DNA of 64,000 bases, taken from contig NZ_JAKILD010000004.1 of NCBI RefSeq assembly GCF_023283825.1, forward strand, positions 62,001 through 126,000, in the 5' to 3' direction. The notes beneath the pieces are model-generated. The model was not told where the DNA came from and ran no database searches. It saw nothing but the letters and a program-made list of their open reading frames with translations. Position 1 is the first letter of the stretch; the number at the start of each line of letters is the position of its first letter. This DNA is from Shewanella olleyana. Lineage in GTDB: Bacteria > Pseudomonadota > Gammaproteobacteria > Enterobacterales > Shewanellaceae. The translations under genes were made by a program, and so were the position numbers. This document shows, piece by piece, positions 37,786 to 47,021 of the stretch.

Positions 37786-37815
37786 ACAAAAAAGGACGCA
37801 TATTGCGTCCTTTGT
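37786..37815. terminator. Bidirectional terminator between zntB and the FKBP gene
   Basis: AAAAAAGGACGCA pairs with TGCGTCCTTT around TAT. It has an A tract on one side and a short T tract on the other, so it serves the minus-strand gene best. Confidence 0.85.
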
Positions 37816-37849
37816 AGTCAGTTTCCCTAGCAAAAGGGAAGCTTATAAA

Positions 37850-38608
37850 TTACTGAGCAGCAGGTACTTCTTCAACTTGTGCTTTCTCAATAGACAGTAA
37901 TTCAACTTCAAATACTAAAGTTGAATTAGCTGGGATAGTACCAGTGTCACGTTCGCCGTAAGCTAATTCAGACGGGATAACGAACTTATACTTAGCGCCG
38001 ATAGGCATTAATTGAACACCTTCAGTCCAACCTGGAATAACACGGTTTAGTGGGAACTTAGCTGGCTCGCCACGGCTGTATGAGCTATCAAACTCAGTAC
38101 CGTCAATTAGAGTACCTTTGTAGTGCACTTCAACAGTGTCTTCAGCAACTGGAGTATCACCTTCACCCGCTTCTAATACTTCGTACTGTAAACCAGACTC
38201 AGTTGTTACCACGCCTTCTTTAGCCTTGTTGGTTTCAAGGAATTTCTTACCTTCTTCAACAGCTTGGCTTGCTAATAACTCAGCTTGCTCTGCACGTTTT
38301 TCACTTAATTTAACGTCTAAACCTTGAAGAACAGTTTGCATTTCTTCTTCGGTTAACTCTAAAGTATCAGCTAAGCCATCGCTGAATCCTTGGATGACTA
38401 AAGCGCGGTCAACAGCGAAACCTAAGTCTTCTTGTTCAGTAATATGACCAGCCATGTAACGACCGATAGAGCCACCAACACTGTAAGCTTCTTTTTGCGC
38501 GTCAGTTGTTATTTCAACTTTCTGTGCCACGACTTCTTGTTCTTGGTTACATGCAGATAGACCAACAACAGCCAATGCAACTAACGATAGTTTGTAAATA
38601 GATTTCAT
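37850..38608 (-). CDS. FKBP-type peptidyl-prolyl isomerase, FkpA-like lipoprotein
   Basis: The 252-residue protein starts with a lipoprotein signal (MKSIYKLSLVALAVVGLSAC, lipobox LSAC at residues 17-20). An N-terminal helical dimerisation region (about 35-135) matches FkpA/Mip (DAQKEAYSVGGSIGRYM). The FKBP domain (about 140-245) has VEVHYKGTLIDGTEFDSSY, FPLNRVIPGWTEG and YGERDTGTIPANSTLVFEVE, with the aromatic pocket residues present. It catalyses proline isomerisation and acts as a chaperone in the periplasm, here anchored by lipid. E. coli FkpA is soluble. Confidence 0.9.
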   Translation of the reverse strand: MKSIYKLSLVALAVVGLSACNQEQEVVAQKVEITTDAQKEAYSVGGSIGRYMAGHITEQEDLGFAVDRALVIQGFSDGLADTLELTEEEMQTVLQGLDVKLSEKRAEQAELLASQAVEEGKKFLETNKAKEGVVTTESGLQYEVLEAGEGDTPVAEDTVEVHYKGTLIDGTEFDSSYSRGEPAKFPLNRVIPGWTEGVQLMPIGAKYKFVIPSELAYGERDTGTIPANSTLVFEVELLSIEKAQVEEVPAAQ

Positions 38609-38715
38609 TAAAGCTTCCTCAGCGTCCTATAGCGGTTACAATAACCTGTAGGTAAAAAATTTGTATATATTTGGCCACTTTATACTAATTAAAGTGCTGC
38701 TTGCAATGGCCTGAT

Positions 38716-38771
38716 TAAGGCCTGTTGACCTTTCAAGCTTGTTTTTTCAACGAAATGTTCAACAGGACTTA
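38716..38771. mobile_element. 52-bp internally deleted relative of the TA-flanked element
   Basis: 38718-38769 begins AGGCCTGTTGACCTTTCAAG and ends CAACAGGACT, flanked by TA on both sides. Its first 41 bp match the left end of the 263-bp element at 12488 (about 35 of 41), and its right end is an inverted copy of its left end. It lies between the FKBP and propeller lipoprotein genes, 40 bp before the latter's start. Confidence 0.65.
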
Positions 38772-38811
38772 ATAACTCTGGCTCTCAGACAACTTTTACA
38801 GGAGCAAGTTC

Positions 38812-39777
38812 ATGTTAAGAATAATTATGCTGATATTGTGCTTATGCTCCCTTGCAGCTTGTCAGCCTGCGGCTAAAGAAGTGTTCAGTGTCACCAATGA
38901 TTCTAGCTACAGTGCGAGCTTATCTGAAGATGGCCAGCTCGCCATTGTCAGTACAGCAAGTAATGGGGTTCTTTTATGGGATCTCAACCAAGAAGCGCTG
39001 AAATACCGTTGGCAACATGGCAGCGATTCAAATGCCACTGACAATAATGTGTTTGATACCGCCCTTTCTGCAAATGCCCAATACGCAGCAACATTAACCA
39101 CTGACTCCTTGGCGATTTGGGATGTCGATACAGGTAAATCAATTGGTTGGTGGTCGCTACCGGCTTCTGCACAGTCCGTTGCTATCGCCAATAACGCGCA
39201 AACATTAGTGGGGTTAGTGGATGGTTCAGTGATGTCATTTGCACCTAAAAAAAGTTTAATCAAATTTCTCGGTCATCAAGAACGAGTTTCCAGTGTGTCG
39301 ATATCGGCAGATGGTCAACTTGCGCTCAGTGGTTCAAACGATGGTTCAGTGATTTTGTGGCAAGCACAAACAGGCCAGCCAGTGCATCAATGGCAACTCG
39401 AGTCGCGCATTAGTAAAGTTAACCTAAGTCAAAATGGCAAGTTAAGTTTTGCCAGTGACATTACCGGTAACGGCGCCATCTATTACAGTGATACAGGTGA
39501 AACATTATCGACCCTAGCGATTAATCGCCGTCAAATGACATTTAGTAGTGCCCGCTTTATTCAACAAGATAAAATCCTGATTACTGGCTCACCATCGAAA
39601 GAAATTATTTTATGGCAAACCGAAACAGGCAAAAAACTGGCAAATAGACAAATTCAGTTAACTAAAAACAGTCAAAATAGAGGTGCCGTTGTATACTCTA
39701 TTGCAAGTGATGCTCAACAACAGATTGTGAGTATCAGTAATCAAGGTTTAGTTGAGTCATGGGGCCGATTACCTTAA
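38812..39777 (+). CDS. WD40-type beta-propeller lipoprotein
   Basis: The 321-residue protein has a lipoprotein signal (MLRIIMLILCLCSLAAC, lipobox LAAC). The rest is WD40-like. Repeats ending in LWD or IWD are visible, such as NGVLLWDLN, DSLAIWDVDTGKS, SVILWQAQTGQ and EIILWQTETGK, with the preceding GH/S-A dipeptides (GHQERVSSVSISADGQLALSGS). Six to seven blades are likely. It should be a periplasmic protein-binding scaffold anchored to a membrane. AGGAG precedes the ATG. No partner is evident. Confidence 0.85.
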   Translation: MLRIIMLILCLCSLAACQPAAKEVFSVTNDSSYSASLSEDGQLAIVSTASNGVLLWDLNQEALKYRWQHGSDSNATDNNVFDTALSANAQYAATLTTDSLAIWDVDTGKSIGWWSLPASAQSVAIANNAQTLVGLVDGSVMSFAPKKSLIKFLGHQERVSSVSISADGQLALSGSNDGSVILWQAQTGQPVHQWQLESRISKVNLSQNGKLSFASDITGNGAIYYSDTGETLSTLAINRRQMTFSSARFIQQDKILITGSPSKEIILWQTETGKKLANRQIQLTKNSQNRGAVVYSIASDAQQQIVSISNQGLVESWGRLP

Positions 39778-39813
39778 ACGTAATAAATCATCCCGTGACA
39801 GTGAGAGGAAGTA

Positions 39814-40026
39814 ATGCAAGACATGCAACAAAAGATTGATGATTTAGAAATGAAAGTGGCTTTTCAAGAAAGTACACTTGAAGATCTTAACCAAGAAGTG
39901 ATTAAATTAAATGACTTAGTGGCTTTTCAGCAACACCAAATGTCATTAATAGTGAATAAGCTACAAGCGATTGAGCCAAGCAATATGGCAACGCAATCAG
40001 AAGAAACGCCACCGCCACATTATTAA
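39814..40026 (+). CDS. slyX: SlyX protein
   Basis: The 70-residue protein is a short coiled coil (residues 3-50: [20 protein letters not shown], then [18 protein letters not shown]) ending in TPPPHY. Both the length and the PPHY C-terminus are hallmarks of SlyX. Function is unknown; in E. coli it is divergent from slyD, an FKBP isomerase. A GAGAGGAAG ribosome site precedes the ATG. Confidence 0.94.
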   Translation: MQDMQQKIDDLEMKVAFQESTLEDLNQEVIKLNDLVAFQQHQMSLIVNKLQAIEPSNMATQSEETPPPHY

Positions 40027-40111
40027 ATGTTCGGTGAATGATTGTTTGCTAGAATCAATAACAAAACCATTAGTTTCAACCTAAGAAACTTGATTCGCAT
40101 TAAGGACATAT

Positions 40112-40681
40112 ATGCCAACAAGTGACACACTGACAATAGCCCAAACTGGCGACGCTATTTTAACTTGTCGAACACAAGCAGTAGTTCACTTTGATCAAGC
40201 TCTGGTTCAGCTTGCTGATAATATGATGGCCACCATGTTTGCAGCGAATGGAGTGGGAATAGCCGCTCCACAAGTGTTCAGAGACATAGCCATGTTTATC
40301 ATGCATTCAAGACCGAATGAACGCTATCCTGATGCACCCGATATGGGAGCAACAATTGTTGTCAACCCACAAATTGTCAGTCGCTCAGACGAAATGGAAT
40401 TAGCCACAGAAGGCTGCCTTTCCATTGCAGGTAAACGTGTACAGGTTTTACGTCATAAAAAAATTACCGTACGCTATCAAACACTCAGTGGTGCTAGCGT
40501 TGAAAAAGAGTTAAGCGACTTTGTAGCTCGAATTTTTCAGCATGAATATGATCATTTACAAGGGATTACCTTACTTGAAAGGATAAACATGGACGATCAA
40601 GTACCGCTTAAAGCCAGTGCACCTCAACGTCATTTCCCGCGTTTTTGGCAGCGTGACGCTCAGGTTTCTAACAATGACTAA
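40112..40681 (+). CDS. def: Peptide deformylase
   Basis: The 189-residue protein has the three deformylase motifs: GVGIAAPQV (motif 1), EGCLSIAG (motif 2, metal Cys) and QHEYDHLQG (motif 3, HExxH). It removes the N-formyl group from new proteins. It is probably an additional copy, because the usual def lies beside fmt and no fmt is here. Its last 8 nt overlap the next gene, suggesting co-transcription with the downstream lipoprotein gene. Confidence 0.9.
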   Translation: MPTSDTLTIAQTGDAILTCRTQAVVHFDQALVQLADNMMATMFAANGVGIAAPQVFRDIAMFIMHSRPNERYPDAPDMGATIVVNPQIVSRSDEMELATEGCLSIAGKRVQVLRHKKITVRYQTLSGASVEKELSDFVARIFQHEYDHLQGITLLERINMDDQVPLKASAPQRHFPRFWQRDAQVSNND

Positions 40682-42041
40682 ATTGCTCAGCCTTGGTCTC
40701 ATCTGCTTCACCCTATCGGGCTGCGCTTACAATAGCGTGTTAATCAATTACCCCTCGCAAATTGCCCCAATTAAACAGCAACTCGCGAGTCCGACTCCCA
40801 GCGCCAAATTAACAGAGCTGGCAGGTGAAATTGATACCAATGACGGTTTACTCTACGCCCAAGAAGCAGGCAGAGTGGCTCAAGTATCAGGTGATTTTGA
40901 ATCCAGTAAAACCTATTACCAAGCGGCTATTAAAGCTTATAAAGCATTTGACGATCGCGCCACTATCAGTGCATCAGATTTAACCGCTACCGCCAGTAGC
41001 TTAGTGTTAAATGACAATGCGATACCTTATCGCGGCCCAGGTTACGAGCGCATTATGGTGCACCAATACCAAGCATTTAATTACCTATTTTCTGGTGACG
41101 CACAAGGCGCTTTGGTCGAAGTACGCCGCAGTAATCAACTGCAAGCAAGTGAACAAGCTCGCTATCAAAAATCTCAAAAATCAGTGCGCGCCATGGCAAA
41201 CGGCACGATTGATGCAGAAATGAATAAACTTGATCAAGCAACGGGTAGCGTCACTAGCTCATTTTTAAATGCCTATAGTTATTACACGACAGGCTTATTG
41301 CATGAGCTGCTGGGCGAGCCCAATGATGCCTACATCGATTACCGTAAAGCTGCGCAAATCACCCCAAACAATCAATATCTGCAGCAAGACTTAGTCAGAC
41401 TTGCCAAGCAATTATCCATGCCGCAATACGATGAATTTAAACGCCGCTGGGGTGATGCAGTATTACCGAAAAACGGTCAAGGCCAAGTGGTCATGGTGGT
41501 TGAAAAAGGCTTTGTGCCTGAAAAGCAAAGTTTAACCGTCCCATTTACTATTAATGGTAACTGGCAAACCGTATCGCTTGCGACTTACCAACCCCACAGA
41601 CAAGCTATTCAACCTTCGACGATTCAGGGGTTAGGAACAGTATTAAAAGCGGAACCCATTGCAAATATTGACGCCTTAGCAATTAATGCACTTAAAGAAG
41701 ATTTGCCAGCCGCTTTGGTACGCCAAGCAGCTCGGGTCTATACTAAATCTGAAATGACCCGCAGTGTAGAAAGCGGAAGTAAGCGCCGAAACAACGAAGC
41801 TGATGCCGCAGCTATTTTAATGCAAATATTTAATGTAGTGACTGAGCAAGCTGACAGGCGTAGCTGGCTGACATTACCAAGACAGGCACAAATTGCCCGC
41901 CAATATATCGAACCGGGCGAGTATCAAATCCGTTTAGGCAACAGTCCTGCTGCCAAAATTGATGTAAAACCTAACCGTGCAACATTAATTTGGGTGATAG
42001 AGACTGGAAATCAAACCCGTTTTTATTCAATAATTATTTAA
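40674..42041 (+). CDS. COG3014-type TPR-containing lipoprotein
   Basis: From the ATG at 40674 the protein is 455 residues and starts with a lipoprotein signal (MTKLLSLGLICFTLSGC). The frame is open to 40617, but only this start gives a lipobox at the right place. The body is helical with TPR-like repeats (YLFSGDAQGALVEVRRSNQ and LLGEPNDAYIDYRKAAQITP). It resembles the uncharacterised COG3014 group that in Vibrio and Shewanella lies next to lpoB, as here. A role with penicillin-binding-protein activation is inferred from that pairing. Confidence 0.75.
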   Translation: MTKLLSLGLICFTLSGCAYNSVLINYPSQIAPIKQQLASPTPSAKLTELAGEIDTNDGLLYAQEAGRVAQVSGDFESSKTYYQAAIKAYKAFDDRATISASDLTATASSLVLNDNAIPYRGPGYERIMVHQYQAFNYLFSGDAQGALVEVRRSNQLQASEQARYQKSQKSVRAMANGTIDAEMNKLDQATGSVTSSFLNAYSYYTTGLLHELLGEPNDAYIDYRKAAQITPNNQYLQQDLVRLAKQLSMPQYDEFKRRWGDAVLPKNGQGQVVMVVEKGFVPEKQSLTVPFTINGNWQTVSLATYQPHRQAIQPSTIQGLGTVLKAEPIANIDALAINALKEDLPAALVRQAARVYTKSEMTRSVESGSKRRNNEADAAAILMQIFNVVTEQADRRSWLTLPRQAQIARQYIEPGEYQIRLGNSPAAKIDVKPNRATLIWVIETGNQTRFYSIII

Positions 42042-42097
42042 CTCGACTATTTATTAAACTCGACTATTTATAAGTCATATCCAACATGGAACTTACT

Positions 42098-42691
42098 ATG
42101 AAACATTTTAAACTGATTTTTGTTTTAGCCGCTGTTATCGGGCTATCAGCTTGTCAATCTAAGGTTGAATATGGCGATGCAACTGAAGTAGAAACCGTTA
42201 ACGAAAACTTTGGTTCAACTGACTTACAAGCCATTGCCGCTAAAATGGTTGATAGCATGTTGACGTTCCCACCTGTGATTGTGATGACACAGAACGATCG
42301 CCCTATTATCTTCGTTGATAAAATCAAGAACAAAACCTCTGAGCATATTGATACAGAGTCAGTCACAGACACTATCAGCAACAAATTATTACGTTCTGGT
42401 AAGTTCCGCTTTATCGATATGACTAAAGTCGATTCAGTGCGTAAACAACTGGATTACCAAAACAATGCTGGTATGGTTGACCCATCAACGGCAATCAAGT
42501 TTGGTCGCCAGGTTGGCGCGCAGTACATGCTTTACGGCAACTTATCGAGCATCGTAAAACAAGATGGCAGCACCAAAGATGTATACTACAAAATGACCAT
42601 GCGTCTTATGGATTTAGAAACTGGCCTAATCGAATGGTCTGATGAAAAAGAAATCCGTAAAGTTAAATCTAAGTCTTTCTTAGGCCTATAA
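42098..42691 (+). CDS. lpoB: Penicillin-binding protein activator LpoB
   Basis: The protein is 197 residues from the ATG at 42098; the upstream ATG at 42086 is less likely because GGA is placed for the second. The lipoprotein signal MKHFKLIFVLAAVIGLSAC is complete. The LpoB fold is recognisable by LQAIAAKMVDSML, KIKNKTSEHIDTESVTDTI, KFRFIDM and AQYMLYGNLSSI. The disordered linker after the lipid anchor is much shorter than in E. coli (about 20 residues). LpoB reaches from the outer membrane to activate PBP1b. A terminator follows. Confidence 0.9.
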   Translation: MKHFKLIFVLAAVIGLSACQSKVEYGDATEVETVNENFGSTDLQAIAAKMVDSMLTFPPVIVMTQNDRPIIFVDKIKNKTSEHIDTESVTDTISNKLLRSGKFRFIDMTKVDSVRKQLDYQNNAGMVDPSTAIKFGRQVGAQYMLYGNLSSIVKQDGSTKDVYYKMTMRLMDLETGLIEWSDEKEIRKVKSKSFLGL

Positions 42692-42711
42692 GCCTCTGAT
42701 AAACTTTAATT

Positions 42712-42736
42712 AGCCGACTTCGAGTCGGCTTTTTTA
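42712..42736 (+). terminator. Rho-independent terminator after lpoB
   Basis: AGCCGACTTCGAGTCGGCT stem-loop followed by TTTTTT. Confidence 0.93.
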
Positions 42737-42804
42737 TAGCTAGGTTTAACGCTATCAAATAAACATTTAATAACAATAACTACAACCATTTTAGGGAAGA
42801 AATA

Positions 42805-45441
42805 GTGAACCTGTTTAAGTCGTCTTTAGTCGTACTCGCCTGTGCAAGCTTAGTTGCTTGTAACAGCACGCCAATTTCCACGCCCGCACAAAGAGATGGC
42901 AGTGCGAATATTAGTGAGCAGCAAGCCATGGCGCGATCGAATGTCGTTTCAGAGGTTAATTACCAGCTCAGCTTTAACCTCACTGGCGAAAGTCGCTTTA
43001 ATGCCACAACTAAAGTCGAATTTAATCTTAGCAGCACCACAGAGCCACTAACACTTGATTTAAACCAAGCTCTTATTAGTCAATTTGTCATTAACGGCAA
43101 AAGCATTTACCCCAATTACAACGATGCTTACATCACAGTAAACCCGCAGTTACTCAACAGCGGTAAAAACACCATCGAAATTGAATACAGTCGTGAGCAC
43201 AGCACCAACGGCGAAGGGTTGCACCGCTTTGTCGACCCAGTAGATGATAAAGTCTATTTGTATTCACATTTTGAACCCGCTGCAGCCCAGCAAATGTTTG
43301 CTGTTTTTGACCAGCCCGATTTAAAAGCCACTTATCAAATCACGGTTTCTGCGCCAAAAGAGTGGACTGTTATCAGCACCATGCGCGAAACCAGCATTGA
43401 TGAACAAGCAACAGCCAATGTGTGGACCTTTCCCGTTACGCCTAAATTGAGCCCATATAACTTTTCAATGCATGCTGGTCCCTACCATATGTGGCAAGAC
43501 GATAGCGGCAAATACCCTATGCGCTTATTTGCCCGCCAGTCTGTGGCTGAGCAAGTGACCGCTGAAGATTGGTTTACCTTTACCAAACAAGGGTTAACCT
43601 TTTTTGATGAGTACTTTGGAATCGACTATCCATTTAAAAAGTATGATCAGCTATTAGTACCTGACTTTTTATACGGTGCGATGGAAAACGCAGGTGCGGT
43701 GACCTTTGCTGAAAATCGCTTTATGTACCAAGACACCATGACAGCAGCTCAAAGACAACGTTTAGCTAGCGTCATCATGCACGAAATGGCACATCAATGG
43801 TTTGGTGATTTAGTCACAATGAAATGGTGGAATGGTTTATGGCTTAACGAAAGTTTTGCTTCTTTCATGGGAACCTTAGCCACCAGCGAAGCGACTGAAT
43901 TCACCCACGCATGGCGCACATTTTACGCCACAGGTAAACAAAGCGCTTATCGTCAAGACAGCTTAGTCACCACTCATCCAATTGAAGTCCCAGTGCCGAC
44001 CAGCATGAATGCCTTCGATAATATCGATGCGATTACCTACTCAAAAGGCGCTTCAACCTTAAAACAACTCAGACACTTATTAGGTGAAGAAACCTTCCAA
44101 CTCGGCGTGCAGCAATACCTGACTAAATACAGCTATCAAAATGCTGAGCTAGATGATTTTATCGGCAGCCTCGCACAAGCGAGCAATCGAGATTTATCCC
44201 AGTGGACGCAAGACTGGTTGTATCAAGCTGGCGTGAATACCTTAAAAGCTGAGTACAGTTGCGACAATGACAGAATCACTGAATTTTCACTGATACAAAC
44301 CGCTCCAAGTGCTGATTTACCCACGCTTAGAGAGCAACGAGTGCAGGTAGCATTATTTGATGCCACCCGCTATTCAATCCATGCTGGACCTAAAGTCGCA
44401 GTCACTTACAAAGGCAAAAGAACCGAAGTACCAGAGCTAGTTGGAAGACATTGCCCTAACTTGGTTTATCCAAACTTTGAGGATTGGGGCTATGTTAAAG
44501 TCGAACTAGACGATCGCTCATTTGAAACCGCAAAACAGCAGTTAAGTAGAATCGACGATCCGTTATTGCGCTCAATGCTATGGCAAAGCATGTGGGACAG
44601 TGTCACTGATGGAAAGAGTTCGCTAAAACAGTATATTAATGTCGCTTTAGTCAATGCCCCACTAGAAGAAGACTATACGATTTTAGGTCAAGTAATACAG
44701 AACCTTAAACAAGCTCAGCAATATTTAAATAGCATGGCGCCTAACCATCAAGCTTATGCTAGTAAAGTCAGTAAGGCGCTCACACAAATGAGCTTACGTA
44801 TGGCAATGCAGCATCACGATAATGCAGACTTTCAGCGCCGCTGGTTTGATGCCTATATCACGATGGCTAACAGCAAACATGCACTGGATCATTTAGCCGA
44901 TATTCTCAATGGTACTAGCAGCATTAGAGGGCTTAACATCAATCAAGACTTACGCTGGAAAATCATCATTCAGTTAAACCGTTATGATTACCCTAATAGC
45001 GCTAAATTACTCGCAACTGAAAAACAACGCGATGCATCAGACAGTGGCCAAAAGTCGGCGATTGCTGCTGAAGTGATTCGCCCGCAAGCGCAGCTTAAAC
45101 GCCAATGGCTACATACTATTGAACACGACACTAACCTGCCATTTTCAAAACTGCGGGTAGCGATGAATTACTTATACCCAAGTGAGCAAAAGCTGCTAAA
45201 CGCCGCAACAGCAGAACAGCGCTTAGCCAATATTGCAGAGACAGACACCAAAGGTCCTGTGTTTATGCGCGCTTATAATCGCAGGTTAATACCCACGGCT
45301 TGTACCAATGCCAGTGTTGAAGCTATCAATGAGGTATTAAATACTGAAACCGGCTTATCGCAAATGACACGTAGAGCACTATTAGAGACTCGCCAAAAAG
45401 AACAAGGCTGCGTGAAAATTAGCGAAATGCTTAATGAGTAG
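42805..45441 (+). CDS. M1 family aminopeptidase, lipoprotein (PepN-like)
   Basis: The 878-residue protein starts with GTG and has a lipoprotein signal (MNLFKSSLVVLACASLVAC). The M1 exopeptidase motif GAMENAG is at residues 291-297. The zinc site HEMAH is at 326-330, with Glu349 in NESFAS, and the helical C-terminal domain (about 560-878) resembles aminopeptidase N. It trims N-terminal residues from peptides. The lipid anchor makes it an envelope enzyme, distinct from cytosolic PepN. GGGAAG precedes the start. Confidence 0.93.
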   Translation: MNLFKSSLVVLACASLVACNSTPISTPAQRDGSANISEQQAMARSNVVSEVNYQLSFNLTGESRFNATTKVEFNLSSTTEPLTLDLNQALISQFVINGKSIYPNYNDAYITVNPQLLNSGKNTIEIEYSREHSTNGEGLHRFVDPVDDKVYLYSHFEPAAAQQMFAVFDQPDLKATYQITVSAPKEWTVISTMRETSIDEQATANVWTFPVTPKLSPYNFSMHAGPYHMWQDDSGKYPMRLFARQSVAEQVTAEDWFTFTKQGLTFFDEYFGIDYPFKKYDQLLVPDFLYGAMENAGAVTFAENRFMYQDTMTAAQRQRLASVIMHEMAHQWFGDLVTMKWWNGLWLNESFASFMGTLATSEATEFTHAWRTFYATGKQSAYRQDSLVTTHPIEVPVPTSMNAFDNIDAITYSKGASTLKQLRHLLGEETFQLGVQQYLTKYSYQNAELDDFIGSLAQASNRDLSQWTQDWLYQAGVNTLKAEYSCDNDRITEFSLIQTAPSADLPTLREQRVQVALFDATRYSIHAGPKVAVTYKGKRTEVPELVGRHCPNLVYPNFEDWGYVKVELDDRSFETAKQQLSRIDDPLLRSMLWQSMWDSVTDGKSSLKQYINVALVNAPLEEDYTILGQVIQNLKQAQQYLNSMAPNHQAYASKVSKALTQMSLRMAMQHHDNADFQRRWFDAYITMANSKHALDHLADILNGTSSIRGLNINQDLRWKIIIQLNRYDYPNSAKLLATEKQRDASDSGQKSAIAAEVIRPQAQLKRQWLHTIEHDTNLPFSKLRVAMNYLYPSEQKLLNAATAEQRLANIAETDTKGPVFMRAYNRRLIPTACTNASVEAINEVLNTETGLSQMTRRALLETRQKEQGCVKISEMLNE

Positions 45442-45530
45442 AAAATACGGTATGCAAAGTAAAGGTAGCTGAGCGAATTGACTAACAGTTTTATTGAAAA
45501 GTAAGTTGATAGTTAAGCTCTAAAGTCACC

Positions 45531-45557
45531 ATGCCACCTTGATAGGTGGCATTTTTA
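45531..45557. terminator. Rho-independent terminator after the M1 aminopeptidase gene
   Basis: ATGCCACCTTGATAGGTGGCAT with a U tract on the plus strand. Confidence 0.88.
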
Positions 45558-45609
45558 TTTGGATTCTTTATTTGAGCTTTCTATTTGGACTTTTTGTGTA
45601 GTCTGGGGC

Positions 45610-46782
45610 TTAACTGCGTAAAGTAAACGTCATCATTACAGGCGCATGATCGGTACTATCACTGTCTCGCTCATACTCAGGACGCACAAGGTGCCTGTCA
45701 TGGGTTTGGTAATCACTGACTTCCGCTAAGTTTCTTGGGTGGGATGCATCGAACTCGCAGGACCCTAAAATATAATCTAACACCGAGCCGGTATTGCCAA
45801 AATAATGAGTCGACTGACGAGCATATTTAAGTGGATCAACAGGAGGAAGGACATCTTCAGCAATATCAGAATCTTCATCATGCAAGCCTGACTCATATTC
45901 ATCTTGAGCCAATGTCGCATTGAGCTTTTGCCCTGTTTGATACAACTCGTAAGTATCAAACAAACTGAACTGAGCAAATTCATCCGCTAAGCTTTTATCG
46001 TTCATCAGTTTAAGTTTTGGGTCGATAATATCGTTTCTAAAAACCCGTTTACCATTGGCACGAAACGCTTCTAGTGCAGTGCTTTGCAAAGTGTCGTTAA
46101 AGTCGCCCATTAACAACACAGGCAATTGGGTTTTGGTTCGTTGTTTAGCAATTTCATTAAACAAAAGCGCAGCTTCACTGCCTCGCTGCATGTTAGATGC
46201 CCAGCTACCTAAGGCTTGTCTTGCCATAATATCAGCGCCGCCTGTCATGCCAGAATCAGCCAATGTCTCCACGCCCATGCCACTGCGTTTTGACTTTAAA
46301 TGCACCACATAACACTCGCATTCACCAAATTCCGCCAAAGCAATTTTTACTCGTAAAGGCTGACGGCTAAAGCTGAAATCATTTGCTATTCCCATAAGTG
46401 GAAACAAATTTTCATCAGCAGTGACGAGTGCTGATTCTGTGATAGGAAATTTAGAGGCGATAGCAACCACAGGGCTTTGATAAACATAGTCGCTGATCAG
46501 TGTTGGCTCATCTAACGCGGCGAAATGCTCATAACCCAACGGGGCTAATAATGCTTGTAATGCGTCCGGGCTAAACACTTCTTGAAAGCCAATAATGTCA
46601 GGTTGGTGTTCATTCAGATACTCAGTTAACCAAGTACATTTTTTTTGCCATTGCTGGCGAGAATAAATATTTTCGAAGTCATAATAAGCCGCTGGCGGTT
46701 CGATAAAATTAAATAAATTAAACGAAACGATTTTAAAAATCTGTTGCTTTTTTTGCTCATTGTTACTGCTAGTCTGAGTCAC
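45610..46782 (-). CDS. Endonuclease/exonuclease/phosphatase (EEP) superfamily protein
   Basis: The 390-residue protein has the EEP motifs: IVSFNLFNF (Asn), IGFQEVF (metal Glu), YVVHLKSKRSGMG (His), LLMGDFNDT (Asp/Asn) and DSTDHAPVMM (terminal Asp-His). There is no signal peptide. The large insert between LMGDFNDT and the C-terminus (residues about 235-345) is acidic and variable. It could cut DNA, RNA or phosphoesters; the substrate cannot be read from the motifs. Confidence 0.85.
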   Translation of the reverse strand: MTQTSSNNEQKKQQIFKIVSFNLFNFIEPPAAYYDFENIYSRQQWQKKCTWLTEYLNEHQPDIIGFQEVFSPDALQALLAPLGYEHFAALDEPTLISDYVYQSPVVAIASKFPITESALVTADENLFPLMGIANDFSFSRQPLRVKIALAEFGECECYVVHLKSKRSGMGVETLADSGMTGGADIMARQALGSWASNMQRGSEAALLFNEIAKQRTKTQLPVLLMGDFNDTLQSTALEAFRANGKRVFRNDIIDPKLKLMNDKSLADEFAQFSLFDTYELYQTGQKLNATLAQDEYESGLHDEDSDIAEDVLPPVDPLKYARQSTHYFGNTGSVLDYILGSCEFDASHPRNLAEVSDYQTHDRHLVRPEYERDSDSTDHAPVMMTFTLRS

Positions 46783-47021
46783 TGAAACTGCCTTGAAAGC
46801 TCTATTCTAGCCACAGATTAAATCCAAATGGAGCAGCTGTCGATGTTAATTACACTCTATTGAAAAATGATCGCAGAGATCTTTTTTGTCATAAATCAGC
46901 GACAAAAAATGATCCTAAATTAGCAACTGCCGTATTACCTCACGAAATCAGCGCCTGAAATCACAATATCAAATGGATAGATAAATCCGTATTTTAACGA
47001 AATGAATTCGAGGAAAGAACG

